Source of the DNA: an uncultured Eubacteriales bacterium
GTDB taxonomy: Bacteria; Bacillota; Clostridia; Oscillospirales; Oscillospiraceae
Reading direction: 5' to 3'
Assembly (NCBI GenBank): GCA_934597725.1
Contig: CAKTSK010000032.1
Coordinates: forward strand, 1-21,472
Length of the DNA stretch: 21,472 nt
Made by a program: the position numbers and the translations under genes. The notes under the pieces were generated by a model. That model was not told where the DNA came from. It ran no database searches and worked only from the letters and a program-made list of their open reading frames with translations. Numbering within the stretch: the stretch's first letter is position 1; the number at the start of each line of letters is the position of its first letter. Shown piece by piece: positions 14,606-21,472 of the stretch.

Positions 14606-15273
14606 GGCACAAAATACCCCAAGCCCTTTTTGGTCTGCACAAACTCCCGCATGCCGATGCCCTCCAAGGTTTTTCGCAGGCGGGCCATGTTCACATACAG
14701 CGCGTTTTCATCGACATAGGCGTCGCAGGCCCACAGCGCCGCCATCAGGTCCTCCCGGGAGACCACGTTGGGCTTGTTTTCCAGCAGCAGCTGCATGATC
14801 CGGGTCTCGTTCTTGGTCAGCACCGCGCGCTGGCCCTCATAGACCACCGTGCAGTCCAGGCGGTTGAACACCGCTCCCTTGTGCTCGATCAGGTGGCTGT
14901 CCCCCTGGTAGTCGTAAGCCCGGCGCAAAGCCGCCTGGACCTTTGCCAGCAGGACCGACAGATCAAAGGGTTTGCTGATGAAGTCATCGGCCCCCAGATG
15001 AATGGCCGTCACGATATTGATGTTTTCCGCCGCAGAAGAGAGAAAGAGGATCGGGACCCGGGACACCTGGCGGATCTGCTGGCACCAGTGGTACCCGTTG
15101 AAGAAGGGCAGGGTGATATCCAGCAGGACCAGATGGGGCTGGAAGGAGACAAATTCCCCCATCACGTTGGAAAAATCCTCCGGGCAGTGGACGGTAAATC
15201 CCCACGCCGTCAGCCGTTGGGCGATTGTGTCGGCGATGACCCGATCGTCCTCCACCAGATAAATACGGTACAT
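14602..15273 (-). CDS. OmpR-family response regulator, Bce-type
   Basis: Transcription factor phosphorylated by the adjoining kinase. 223 residues. Receiver domain: acidic pocket Glu8-Asp9-Asp10 (YLVEDDR), phospho-acceptor Asp52 (LVLLDITLP), Ser79/80 (LFLSSA) and Lys101 (ISKPFD). The C-terminal winged helix begins near residue 130, with the recognition segment YVDENALYVNMARLRKTL. An upstream in-frame start would add 25 residues, but ATG 15273 begins a normal receiver and has AAAGGAG upstream. It has its own promoter inside an 18-bp-arm palindrome (15320-15368). Likely targets, by family habit, are the ATPase-permease genes; the 11-base-period box before the glycosyltransferase operon is a second candidate target. 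Confidence 0.95.
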   Translation of the reverse strand: MYRIYLVEDDRVIADTIAQRLTAWGFTVHCPEDFSNVMGEFVSFQPHLVLLDITLPFFNGYHWCQQIRQVSRVPILFLSSAAENINIVTAIHLGADDFISKPFDLSVLLAKVQAALRRAYDYQGDSHLIEHKGAVFNRLDCTVVYEGQRAVLTKNETRIMQLLLENKPNVVSREDLMAALWACDAYVDENALYVNMARLRKTLEGIGMREFVQTKKGLGYFVP

Positions 15274-15319
15274 GACCTCAGCACTCCTTTCCGCCGCACA
15301 GCACGCAGCCGCTGACAGT

Positions 15320-15368
15320 ATCATACCCCACGGCCGCAGAAATGACAATGATTTCTGCGGTCGTGGGG
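15320..15368 (-). promoter_or_regulatory. Promoter of the regulator-kinase pair embedded in a long palindrome
   Basis: On the - strand: -35 TTGTCA (15343-15348), 17-base spacer, -10 TATGAT (15320-15325), followed by the regulator start about 47 bases on. The spacer is exactly filled by one arm of an 18-bp palindrome (15326-15343 and 15351-15368, 7-base loop, one non-matching pair). The palindrome could be an operator, or the terminator of the permease gene that ends 53 bases upstream, but no T run follows it on the - strand. Confidence 0.65.
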
Positions 15369-15421
15369 TCGTTTCTTCTCAGAACCTCAACCGTTTTCAC
15401 CAGCGATCCTGATCTGTCCTG

Positions 15422-17389
15422 TCAGCGCACGATCTTATAATAAGTCCTGGCCGTCAGGCGATAGATGAGCAGATAGCCCACGCCAAAGACGGCCACCGTT
15501 CCCAGGCAGCACTGGGCAAACAGCACCACGTCAGTCAGACTCAATGCCGAAAGAATTTTAACGATCATCCGAAAGGCAGCCGCCAGATGGATCACAGCGC
15601 CCAGCAGGGGCAGGAAAAATACTGCCCGCACCTGGCTTCGGATGGCGCTGCGCACCTGCTGCTGGCTCATGCCCACCTTTTCCAGAATAGCAAACCGTTC
15701 CTTGTCCTCATACCCTTCCGAGATCTGCTTGTAGTAGATGATCAGCACGGTGGCCATCAGGAACAAAGCCCCCAGGAAGAGTCCCAAAAACAGAAAGCCG
15801 CCATACAGCAAATAAAACTCCATTTCTTGTGCTGGGCGACAGGAGATGTCATCCCTGTGTTCCGTTTGTTCTATGAGAGGGCGCAGATCTTGATACAAAG
15901 ACTCTATCTCCTCCCGGCTATTGTCGTCAAAGTCCACGGAGAACTCCCAGACCGGCACTTGGCCGGATGACGGATCTTGGGCCAGTGCTTCCAGAACCGA
16001 GACATCAGGCACCACCACCAGCATCGTCCAATCCGAGTAAGGATTTTTGCGGCTAAGCGGCGAGTCCTCCAGCCACTGTGCCACAGAGAACGTCTGCCCA
16101 AACACCGTGACCTGCGGCCATTTCCCTTCATTTTTGGTGGTATACAGCGCCGCCTGTCCGTCAGAAAGCGACAGGGCCTGTCCTGTCATCTGTTCGTAAC
16201 TCTGCGCCGGGATGATCTCCAGATAGGTCAGATCCTTCATCTCGCTCTCCTCCCCCAGAGTAACGACACCATCTTCTGTCATCAGACCAACGGTACGCAT
16301 CAGATCCACGGACTGGACTTTTGTGGGGACCATGCCCGCTTGCTGTGCCTTGGCCAGGACTGCCTCCTGGACCTCTTGCTTCGAGAGATCACTTTCTTCC
16401 TGATGATACTGTGTATAAGTAATGTCGTGAGGATACATGGTGTCCAGCGCACTGTCCACCCCCAGATACATACAGACGCAGGTGGAGAGCATCACCAGGA
16501 CCATGGTCGAGAGGATACAGATGTTGGCCAATCCCACGGCGTTCTGCTTCATGCGGTACAGCATCCCGGAGACCCCGATGAAATGCTTTGCCTGATAATA
16601 ATAGGACTTGCGTTTCTTCATCGCCTTCAAAAAGGCAATGGAGCCGGCGAGGAACAGCAGATAGGTCCCCAAGATCACCAACAGCACCGCCAGGAAAAAG
16701 AGGGTCAGCGCATCCAGAGGCGATGTGGTCGTCAGCGCAATGAAGTACCCCGCGCCCAGGCTGATCAGGCCAAGGACGGCCAGCACCCCTTTGGTTTTCG
16801 GCTCTTTCTCCCCCACGTTGCCCCCGTGCAGCAGCTCCACCGGCTTGGACAGGCGCACATGGAGCAGGTTTCTGCCCAAGGCCACCAGATAAATGGCCAC
16901 AAACAACACCACCGTCACACCCACAGAAACCAGATCGACCGAAAAGCCAAAGGTGACCGGGAAAAACAGCAGTTTATAGAGCAGCAAAAGCAGCAGCTTG
17001 GACAGGAGAATCCCCAACAGGAGTCCGCCCAGAATCGTGATCAGGCAGGTATACACCGTCTCCCAGAACAGGACCAGCGCAATGTGCCCCTTGGACAGAC
17101 CCAGGATGTTGTACAGGCCCAGTTCCTTCTGGCGGCGTTTGATGAGAAAGCTGTTGGTATACAGCAAAAAGATCGCCGCAAACAGCCCCACTACGATCGT
17201 CCCCAGCGACATGATCGAGGGAACGATGGCGCCGCCGGGCAGGTTCTCCAGCTCCTGGTTCCACTTGAGAAAGGTGATGTTGTAGAACATGGCCACCGTC
17301 AGCATCCCCGTCAGCAGATAGGGGAAGAAGAAGCGACGGTTGCGGACCAGATTCCCCGCCGCCAGCTTGGGGAAAAAGAGTTTACCCAC
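15422..17389 (-). CDS. FtsX-type ABC transporter permease, Bce-like
   Basis: Membrane subunit of the complete Bce-type module. 655 residues from the chosen start. The reading frame is open for 21 codons upstream inside the ATPase gene, but GTG 17389 (reading MGKLFFPKLAAGNLVRN) has AGGAGG eight bases before it and gives the usual N-terminus. First helix, then three or more helices to residue 300. The external domain runs from about 345 to 550 (from DTMYPHDITYTQYHQ). Then come a helix in LLYGGFLFLGLFLGALFLM, the conserved ERFAILEKVGMSQQQV coupling segment and two more helices. Overlaps the ATPase by eight bases. Its external domain is the part likely to recognise the peptide target; which one is unknown. 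Confidence 0.94.
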   Translation of the reverse strand: MGKLFFPKLAAGNLVRNRRFFFPYLLTGMLTVAMFYNITFLKWNQELENLPGGAIVPSIMSLGTIVVGLFAAIFLLYTNSFLIKRRQKELGLYNILGLSKGHIALVLFWETVYTCLITILGGLLLGILLSKLLLLLLYKLLFFPVTFGFSVDLVSVGVTVVLFVAIYLVALGRNLLHVRLSKPVELLHGGNVGEKEPKTKGVLAVLGLISLGAGYFIALTTTSPLDALTLFFLAVLLVILGTYLLFLAGSIAFLKAMKKRKSYYYQAKHFIGVSGMLYRMKQNAVGLANICILSTMVLVMLSTCVCMYLGVDSALDTMYPHDITYTQYHQEESDLSKQEVQEAVLAKAQQAGMVPTKVQSVDLMRTVGLMTEDGVVTLGEESEMKDLTYLEIIPAQSYEQMTGQALSLSDGQAALYTTKNEGKWPQVTVFGQTFSVAQWLEDSPLSRKNPYSDWTMLVVVPDVSVLEALAQDPSSGQVPVWEFSVDFDDNSREEIESLYQDLRPLIEQTEHRDDISCRPAQEMEFYLLYGGFLFLGLFLGALFLMATVLIIYYKQISEGYEDKERFAILEKVGMSQQQVRSAIRSQVRAVFFLPLLGAVIHLAAAFRMIVKILSALSLTDVVLFAQCCLGTVAVFGVGYLLIYRLTARTYYKIVR

Positions 17390-18149
17390 GGTCGCCACCT
17401 CCTGTAGCCAGCGCGGCGAGGGTGTCTGCGATCTGGGTGAACATCGCCTCATTGGAGCGCTCTCCCCGGTAAAGCTGATGGTAGACCTCGCCGTCCTTGA
17501 TGAACAGGACCCGGCCGGCCCGGCTGGCGGCCCGGGCGGAGTGGGTGACCATCAGGATCGTCTGCCCCTCCCGGTTGAGCTGGGCAAACAGGTCCAGCAG
17601 TTGGTCGGCTGCCCGGGAGTCCAGCGCGCCGGTAGGCTCATCTGCCAGCAGAAGCTGCGGCGCAGTGATACAGGCCCGGGCCACAGCGGCCCGCTGTTTC
17701 TGTCCCCCGGAGACCTCATAGGGATACTTGTCCAGAATGTCTGTGATCCCCAGCTTCTTCGCCAGCGGCAGCAGGCGGCGCTCCATTTCTCCATGGCCTA
17801 CCCCGGACAGGACCAGGGGCAGATAGATGTTGTCCCGCAGAGAAAAGGTATCCAACAGGTTGAAATCCTGAAAGACGAAGCCCAGGTTTTCCCGGCGGAA
17901 AGCCGCCAGGTCCCGTTCCCGGATCTGGCTCAGGTCCTTTCCTTCCAGCAAAACCTGGCCGCCGGTGGGATGGTCCAGCGTGGCCAGGATGTTCAGCAGG
18001 GTCGTTTTTCCGGAGCCGGACTCCCCCATGATGGCCAGATATTCTCCCCGATCCACAGAAAAATTCACGTTGGTCAGGGCCGGGACCAAATGGCCGCCCA
18101 GACGGGTGGTATAGGTTTTCTTCAATGCTTTGACTTCCAACAGCGTCAT
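17382..18149 (-). CDS. Bce-type ABC transporter ATP-binding protein
   Basis: ATPase driving the downstream permease. 255 residues, complete. Walker A GESGSGKT (42-49), Q-loop FQDFNLLD (93-100), signature VSGGQ (146-150), Walker B LLLADE (166-171), H-loop VTHS (His203). ATG 18149 has AGGAGG seven bases upstream. A paralogue of the partial ATPase at the left edge of the window, but encoded with richer G+C. The upstream region has weak promoter hexamers and a 10-base direct repeat, suggesting it is switched on by the adjoining response regulator. Confidence 0.95.
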   Translation of the reverse strand: MTLLEVKALKKTYTTRLGGHLVPALTNVNFSVDRGEYLAIMGESGSGKTTLLNILATLDHPTGGQVLLEGKDLSQIRERDLAAFRRENLGFVFQDFNLLDTFSLRDNIYLPLVLSGVGHGEMERRLLPLAKKLGITDILDKYPYEVSGGQKQRAAVARACITAPQLLLADEPTGALDSRAADQLLDLFAQLNREGQTILMVTHSARAASRAGRVLFIKDGEVYHQLYRGERSNEAMFTQIADTLAALATGGGDRG

Positions 18150-18177
18150 CGCGATCCCTCCTTGTCGGTTTCAGTTC

Positions 18178-18251
18178 TCTTATATGATACACTTAATACA
18201 ACAGAACATCCATCGCTTTTCCTTACATTTGGGACAGAAACCTTACCATTT
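18178..18251 (-). promoter_or_regulatory. Candidate activator-dependent promoter of the ATPase-permease genes
   Basis: On the - strand two near-identical copies of a TAAGG-ending decamer (AATGGTAAGG 18241-18250 and AAATGTAAGG 18221-18230) lie 20 bases apart. Possible -10 boxes are TATCAT (18184-18189) and TATAAG (18178-18183); neither has a good -35. The repeats sit about 44-74 bases before the predicted start, where OmpR-family activators bind. The same segment also holds an AACCTT/AAGGTT inverted repeat (18239-18260). Confidence 0.4.
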
Positions 18252-18274
18252 TGAAAGGTTCCCGTTTCAAACAG

Positions 18275-18314
18275 AAAAAATGCCCGGCAGAACGGCAACA
18301 TTCTGTCAGGCATT
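18275..18314 (-). terminator. Rho-independent terminator of the ApbE gene
   Basis: On the - strand a 14-bp stem with one mismatch (18301-18314 with 18279-18292), 8-base loop, then a run of T (18275-18280 on the template side). It lies 17 bases after the ApbE stop. Confidence 0.88.
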
Positions 18315-18331
18315 CTGTAGCACAGACGCAG

Positions 18332-19342
18332 TCAGTTCGTGTGTGAGATGGCGTAGTCCTCATATCCAGAGGAAGGAGTCTGTGTGCCGTCGGTGGCAAT
18401 GAACAGTGCTTCCACCCCTTCCAGCTGCTCAACCAGCGCCATTCCTTTCTCCTGTCCCATCAGCAGGCAGGCGGTAGACAGGGCATCTCCCTGCGCAGAG
18501 TTATCGGAGAGGATGGTCACCGAGGCCAGCCCATTGTCCGCCGGAAAGCCCGTGAAGGGGTCCAGCACATGATGATAGGTTTTTCCTTCGTAGACGAAAT
18601 TGCGCTCGTCGATGCCGGAGGTCACCACGCTCTTATCGGCAGCGGCCACCACGCCGGCCAGTTCTCCTTCCTTGCCGCCGGGGTCCTGAATGCCCACCGT
18701 AAAGGGGGTGTCGTTGCCCTTGTCCCCAATGAGCAGGATGTTCCGGCCCAGGTTCAGCACCGCGTGCTCCACGCCCTGGCCGACCAAAAAATCCTTCACC
18801 CGGTCGGCGATGTAACCCTTGGCAATGGCGCCCAGGTTGGCTTCCATCCCGGGCCGCGCCAGATAGGCCCGGCCCTCCTCCACCAGCAGGTCGTCGCTGC
18901 CGATCAGCGGCAACACCTGCGCCAGCTCTTCCTGGCTGGGATAATGCCCCTGGCCATCATGGATGTTCCACAGATCTACCAGCGGGCCAATGGTCACGTC
19001 AAAGTATCCTTGGGAGAGGGCGGCATACTCTTTGGACAGCCGAAGGACCTCTTCGGTTTCGGGGGAGATCTCCACCCACGCTGTTCCGGCTGCCTGGGCC
19101 AGCTGAAACAGTTCGCTGCCCTCCTGCTCCACGCTGAGCAGCCCTTCCAGCCGGCGGATCTCGTCAAAGGCCAGATCAATGGTTCCCTCATCCTGCCAGT
19201 CATATAACGTGATCTGAATGATGGTGTCCAGCATGAGATTGGTCTTGGACACGCTTTCCGGTTCCGCGCGAACACCCTCGCATCCAGCCACAGAGAGCGC
19301 CAGAAGGAGGACTGCTCCAAAGGCGGCAAAGCATCGTTTCAT
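18332..19342 (-). CDS. apbE: FAD:protein FMN transferase, lipoprotein
   Basis: Attaches FMN covalently to Ser/Thr of extracytoplasmic flavoproteins, using FAD; partners include Rnf/Nqr subunits and FMN-binding-domain reductases. 336 residues. Lipoprotein signal with lipobox VAGC (Cys21), then PESVSKTNLMLDTIIQI, the family core ANLGAIAKGYIAD and LNLGRNILLIG, the HHVLDPFTGFPA loop and the Mg-binding region QGDALSTACLLMG. The frame allows a TTG at 19348, but ATG 19342 is better placed: CAGGAGA lies about eight bases upstream of it. Own promoter and terminator. No obvious flavoprotein substrate is encoded in this window, so the partner lies elsewhere. Confidence 0.95.
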   Translation of the reverse strand: MKRCFAAFGAVLLLALSVAGCEGVRAEPESVSKTNLMLDTIIQITLYDWQDEGTIDLAFDEIRRLEGLLSVEQEGSELFQLAQAAGTAWVEISPETEEVLRLSKEYAALSQGYFDVTIGPLVDLWNIHDGQGHYPSQEELAQVLPLIGSDDLLVEEGRAYLARPGMEANLGAIAKGYIADRVKDFLVGQGVEHAVLNLGRNILLIGDKGNDTPFTVGIQDPGGKEGELAGVVAAADKSVVTSGIDERNFVYEGKTYHHVLDPFTGFPADNGLASVTILSDNSAQGDALSTACLLMGQEKGMALVEQLEGVEALFIATDGTQTPSSGYEDYAISHTN

Positions 19343-19376
19343 AAACAAGGTCTCCTGTTGTCAAAAAGTTTGTCCC

Positions 19377-19405
19377 ATTATAGCCCATTCCTCTCTCCAG
19401 CGCAA
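19377..19405 (-). promoter_or_regulatory. Promoter of apbE
   Basis: On the - strand: -35 TTGCGC (19400-19405, weak), 17-base spacer, -10 TATAAT (19377-19382). The start would be near 19370, with a leader of about 28 bases. Confidence 0.65.
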
Positions 19406-19466
19406 GAGCCGGGCAAGTTTCCCGCCGGAACCGCATACCGTTTAGGAGATCGTTAGGAGGTGGCCT

Positions 19467-20606
19467 ATGAGATCCCGTGGACCCAAACTGGCCGAGGGGG
19501 TGGCCCTGCTTCTGCTGGGCATCCTGCTCTTTCGCTTTCCCGAAGCCAGCGCCGCAGCGGCGCAAGAAGGGGTGCGCTTATGCCTGGACCTGCTGGTCCC
19601 CTCTCTGTTTCCCTTTTTTGTGTTTTCCTCCCTGGTCATCGTCACCGGTCTGGCAGACGCCGTGTCCCGGCCTTTCCAGACCCTGATGCTGCCGCTGTTC
19701 GGCGTGGGCGGTCCAGGAGCCGCTGCCCTGGGCCTGGGGCTGATCGGGGGGTATCCTGTGGGGGCCAGGACCATTGCCCAGCTGGTCGACAGCCACGCCT
19801 GTTCCCGGGAAGAGGCATGCCGCTTGTCCCGGTTCTGCAACAACTGTGGCCCCGCCTTTTTTCTGGGGGCGGCGGGCGTTGGCATCTTTGGCTCCAAGGA
19901 AGCAGGTATCCTGCTGATGGGCGCCAATCTCGCCGCCGCTCTGTTGATGGGCGTCCTGACCCGGATCACAGAGGGTCCCTTGCTCCCCTCTTCTGTCGGG
20001 AATATATCTTCGCCGCGTTCTTCCCTGGCCGCCGCCCTGCCAGACTGTGTGCGGGACAGCTTTTCCTCTACCTTGGGCGTGTGCGCCTATGTGATCCTCT
20101 TTTCCGTCCTGACGGCGCTGGCGGATGCCTCCGGGCTGCTTCCCCTCTGCGTGGATGCCTTGACCGACCTTTTCCCCGGAGAACACACCGAAGCGCTGGG
20201 CCGCAGTCTGTTTGCCGGGTTCCTGGAGCTTTCCACCGGGACCGCCGCCCTGGCCGACGGCAAAACCGCGCCCCTGGCGTTGCCGCTGGCTGCGTTCCTG
20301 CTGGGCTGGGGCGGGCTGTCTGTCCACTGTCAGTCGCTCCCCTTCTGGCGGTCCGCCGGCGTACCGGCCGGGCCGTATCTGCGCGCCAAAGCGCTTCAAG
20401 GGCTGCTGTCTGCCGGGTTTACCGCTCTGTTTCTGCGGGTCCATCCGCTGGCGCTGCCGGCGATGGCCTCTTCGCTGCCGCTGTCCGCTGCCGTTCCCTT
20501 CCGCCGGGAGCTTCTTCTGCTCTGGAGCCTTGCCGGCCTCTCTTTTTTTCTCTCTCCTAAAAAAGGGATGGAAAAGACAGGAAAACAACGATATAATACA
20601 AAGTAA
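19467..20606 (+). CDS. YlbJ-like sporulation integral membrane protein (nucleoside-recognition/Gate domain)
   Basis: Polytopic membrane protein of 379 residues. The combination LVPSLFPFFVFSSLVI, GLGLIGGYPVGARTIAQL, CRLSRFCNNCGPAFFLGAAG and LSTGTAALADG is typical of YlbJ and related Gate-domain proteins made during sporulation; the transported substrate is not known. About nine hydrophobic segments by eye. TAGGAGG (19454-19460) stands six bases before ATG. It is divergent from apbE. A CATACCGT (19434-19441) just upstream resembles a sigma-E -10, but no matching -35 was found. The last 20 residues are basic and hydrophilic, and the promoter of the next gene lies within that 3' end. Whether it is YlbJ itself or a paralogue I cannot say. 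Confidence 0.85.
   Translation: MRSRGPKLAEGVALLLLGILLFRFPEASAAAAQEGVRLCLDLLVPSLFPFFVFSSLVIVTGLADAVSRPFQTLMLPLFGVGGPGAAALGLGLIGGYPVGARTIAQLVDSHACSREEACRLSRFCNNCGPAFFLGAAGVGIFGSKEAGILLMGANLAAALLMGVLTRITEGPLLPSSVGNISSPRSSLAAALPDCVRDSFSSTLGVCAYVILFSVLTALADASGLLPLCVDALTDLFPGEHTEALGRSLFAGFLELSTGTAALADGKTAPLALPLAAFLLGWGGLSVHCQSLPFWRSAGVPAGPYLRAKALQGLLSAGFTALFLRVHPLALPAMASSLPLSAAVPFRRELLLLWSLAGLSFFLSPKKGMEKTGKQRYNTK
20569..20597 (+). promoter_or_regulatory. Promoter of the small four-Cys gene
   Basis: -35 TGGAAA (20569-20574), 17-base spacer, -10 TATAAT (20592-20597), inside the end of the YlbJ-like gene. The leader would be about 30 bases. Confidence 0.6.
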
Positions 20607-20633
20607 CAAACACTCTGCCGGGAGGAAAAGGTT

Positions 20634-20843
20634 ATGCTGTTTTCTAAAAAGATCGCCCCCAGCTGTGCATATTGCAAACGGGGCAACGCCGTCGGCCCGG
20701 AGACCATTCTCTGCCGGAGAAAGGGCGTCACCTCAGGAGAATTGTCCTGCCGTGGGTTCCGTTACGATCCCCTCAAACGGGTCCCGCCCCGTCCTGTCCT
20801 GCCTGATTTCGGCCGCTTTGACGACGCTGATTTTACCTTGTGA
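20634..20843 (+). CDS. Small four-Cys protein (probable zinc-ribbon-like)
   Basis: 69 residues. GGAGG (20621-20625) lies eight bases before ATG, with a good promoter upstream and a terminator downstream, so it is a complete transcription unit. Cysteines are C11-x2-C14-x12-C27-x11-C39, in the setting SCAYCKRGN, ILCRRKG, LSCRGFRYDPLKR. Four Cys in this spacing suggest one bound metal ion, and the RYDPLKRVPP segment after the last Cys looks conserved-type rather than random. I recognise the style from hypothetical proteins of Oscillospiraceae but know no function. No membrane segment or signal peptide. Confidence 0.75.
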   Translation: MLFSKKIAPSCAYCKRGNAVGPETILCRRKGVTSGELSCRGFRYDPLKRVPPRPVLPDFGRFDDADFTL

Positions 20844-20875
20844 TCCCTTGCAGGATCACGCCGACGATCCTTTTT
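20840..20875 (+). terminator. Terminator region after the four-Cys gene
   Basis: Two overlapping hairpins share one arm: GTGATCC/GGATCAC (20840-20846 with 20853-20859) and GGATC/GATCC (20853-20857 with 20866-20870), the second followed by five T. A further tiny stem (20885-20888 with 20892-20895) with five T lies just downstream. The stems are short, so strength is uncertain. Confidence 0.55.
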
Positions 20876-20918
20876 CCTTTCGATAGCCTGGGGCTTTTTC
20901 TTTCCTGACCAAATACCA

Positions 20919-21004
20919 GAGGGCAGCCGGAAGATCCGGCTGCCCTCTCAGTCTGCCTGAAAACCAATGCTTCCTCGTGTTCTGCCGCTTTCTGGCAGCA
21001 GAAC
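20919..21004 (-). other. Two tandem hairpins downstream of mazF
   Basis: First in - strand order: stem 20995-21004 with 20979-20988 (10 bp, loop 6). It contains a pair that is G-U on the - strand transcript but a C-A mismatch on the + strand. Second: a perfect 13-bp stem 20935-20947 with 20919-20931 (loop 3). Neither has a proper T run after it. They may end or protect the mazF transcript. Confidence 0.5.
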
Positions 21005-21070
21005 CTCCGGCTTTCTTTGCCGCATGTTCCGGTACGCCTGCGCCCGGGTCAGGAACCCTGCCCAGGCATC

Positions 21071-21436
21071 TCACACCAGCGTATCCGGATGCAGCCCGAA
21101 GCTGACGGCAATGGCGGCGTCTACCCGGTGCATCACCGGGCCGTCCACCCGGCCCATATGCTCCCGCAGCCGCTTTTTGTCCAAGGTGCGGATCTGTTCC
21201 AACAGGACCACAGAGTCCTTGGGCAGGCCGAACTGCCGGGCCGCCAGCGCAATGTGGGTGGGCAGCTTCGCCTTCCCGGTCTGGGAGGTGATGGCTGCCG
21301 CGATGACAGTAGGGCTGTGGCGGTTGCCGGTGTCGTTCTGCACGATCAGCACCGGCCGCACACCCCCCTGTTCGCTGCCCACCACCGGGCTGAGGTCTGC
21401 ATAAAAAATGTCTCCACGCTTTACGCTATGATCCAC
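21071..21436 (-). CDS. mazF: MazF/PemK-family mRNA interferase (EndoA/NdoA-like toxin)
   Basis: Sequence-specific endoribonuclease. 121 residues, full length. It matches the Bacillus/clostridial EndoA type almost throughout: VKRGDIFYADLSPVVGSEQG, VRPVLIVQND, TVIAAAITSQ, KLPTHIAL, DSVVLLEQIRTLDKKRL. Arg27 and Thr50 correspond to the catalytic Arg25 and Thr48 of B. subtilis MazF. The start is a GTG at 21436, with an in-frame TGA nine bases upstream, so no longer form is possible; a GGAG lies 11 bases before it. The gene upstream, off the window, appears to end at that TGA (21443-21445) if it uses the same frame. In relatives this place is held by an antitoxin or alanine racemase gene, so the antitoxin cannot be judged from here. 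Confidence 0.96.
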   Translation of the reverse strand: MDHSVKRGDIFYADLSPVVGSEQGGVRPVLIVQNDTGNRHSPTVIAAAITSQTGKAKLPTHIALAARQFGLPKDSVVLLEQIRTLDKKRLREHMGRVDGPVMHRVDAAIAVSFGLHPDTLV

Positions 21437-21472
21437 AAAAGCTCACACTCCGCCGGAAATAGGATCCTGCGT

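Noticed and set aside
15977..17407. 476-codon open frame on the + strand across the Bce permease
   Set aside because: Antisense shadow rich in Gln, His and Arg; no start signals and no plausible protein features.
19460..20609. Long frames in another + frame (19460-20560) and on the - strand (19578-20609) over the YlbJ-like gene
   Set aside because: Arg/Pro/Gly-rich out-of-frame readings; the YlbJ-like frame has the membrane segments and the ribosome binding site.
20856..21074. 72-codon frame with a GTG start overlapping the mazF stop
   Set aside because: The GTGA overlap looks operon-like, but the frame reads through two strong hairpins and has a basic, low-complexity sequence with no resemblance to known proteins.

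Overview
The window looks like chromosome of a G+C-rich, spore-forming clostridium of the Oscillospiraceae (Flavonifractor/Oscillibacter-like) type. That placement is inferred from gene content and style: CwlD-type cortex amidase, CotJ coat proteins, a YlbJ-like sporulation membrane protein, Bce-type peptide-resistance modules, AGGAGG ribosome binding sites and sigma-A-like promoters. There are no RNA genes, CRISPR arrays or insertion sequences that I can see.

Left part (1-4064, + strand, visibly richer in A+T than the rest): a Bce-type ABC module made of an ATPase cut by the window edge, an intact FtsX-type permease and a second, paralogous permease that has lost its middle and its reading frame. 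A bidirectional terminator separates it from glnA (type I glutamine synthetase, - strand). glnA diverges from a CorC/HlyC-type CBS-domain membrane protein. Next come a small Cys-rich protein and the convergent cwlD-radA operon (- strand).

Middle part (9875-13534, + strand): a one-polypeptide fusion of CotJA and CotJB, a broken cotJC, and then a tight three-gene operon of MGDG-synthase-type glycosyltransferase, NodB-type deacetylase and YbhN/MprF-type membrane protein. Upstream of that operon lies a triple hexamer with an 11-bp period (CTTAAG, GTTTAG, CTTAAG). I read this operon as a possible amino-glycolipid (envelope charge) system; it is the most interesting part of the window.

Right part (13601-18149, - strand): a complete Bce-type detoxification module, with ATPase-permease and then a separately promoted response regulator-histidine kinase pair. 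An 18-bp-arm palindrome sits inside the regulator promoter. Beyond it are an ApbE flavin transferase lipoprotein (-), a YlbJ-like sporulation protein (+), a second small four-Cys protein (+), and a MazF/EndoA toxin (-) at the right edge.

Themes: cell-envelope defence (two Bce modules, a two-component system and the glycolipid cassette) and sporulation (cwlD, cotJ, ylbJ-like). Two coding sequences in the window, permease 2 and cotJC, carry the same kind of lesion: an internal deletion that shifts the frame.
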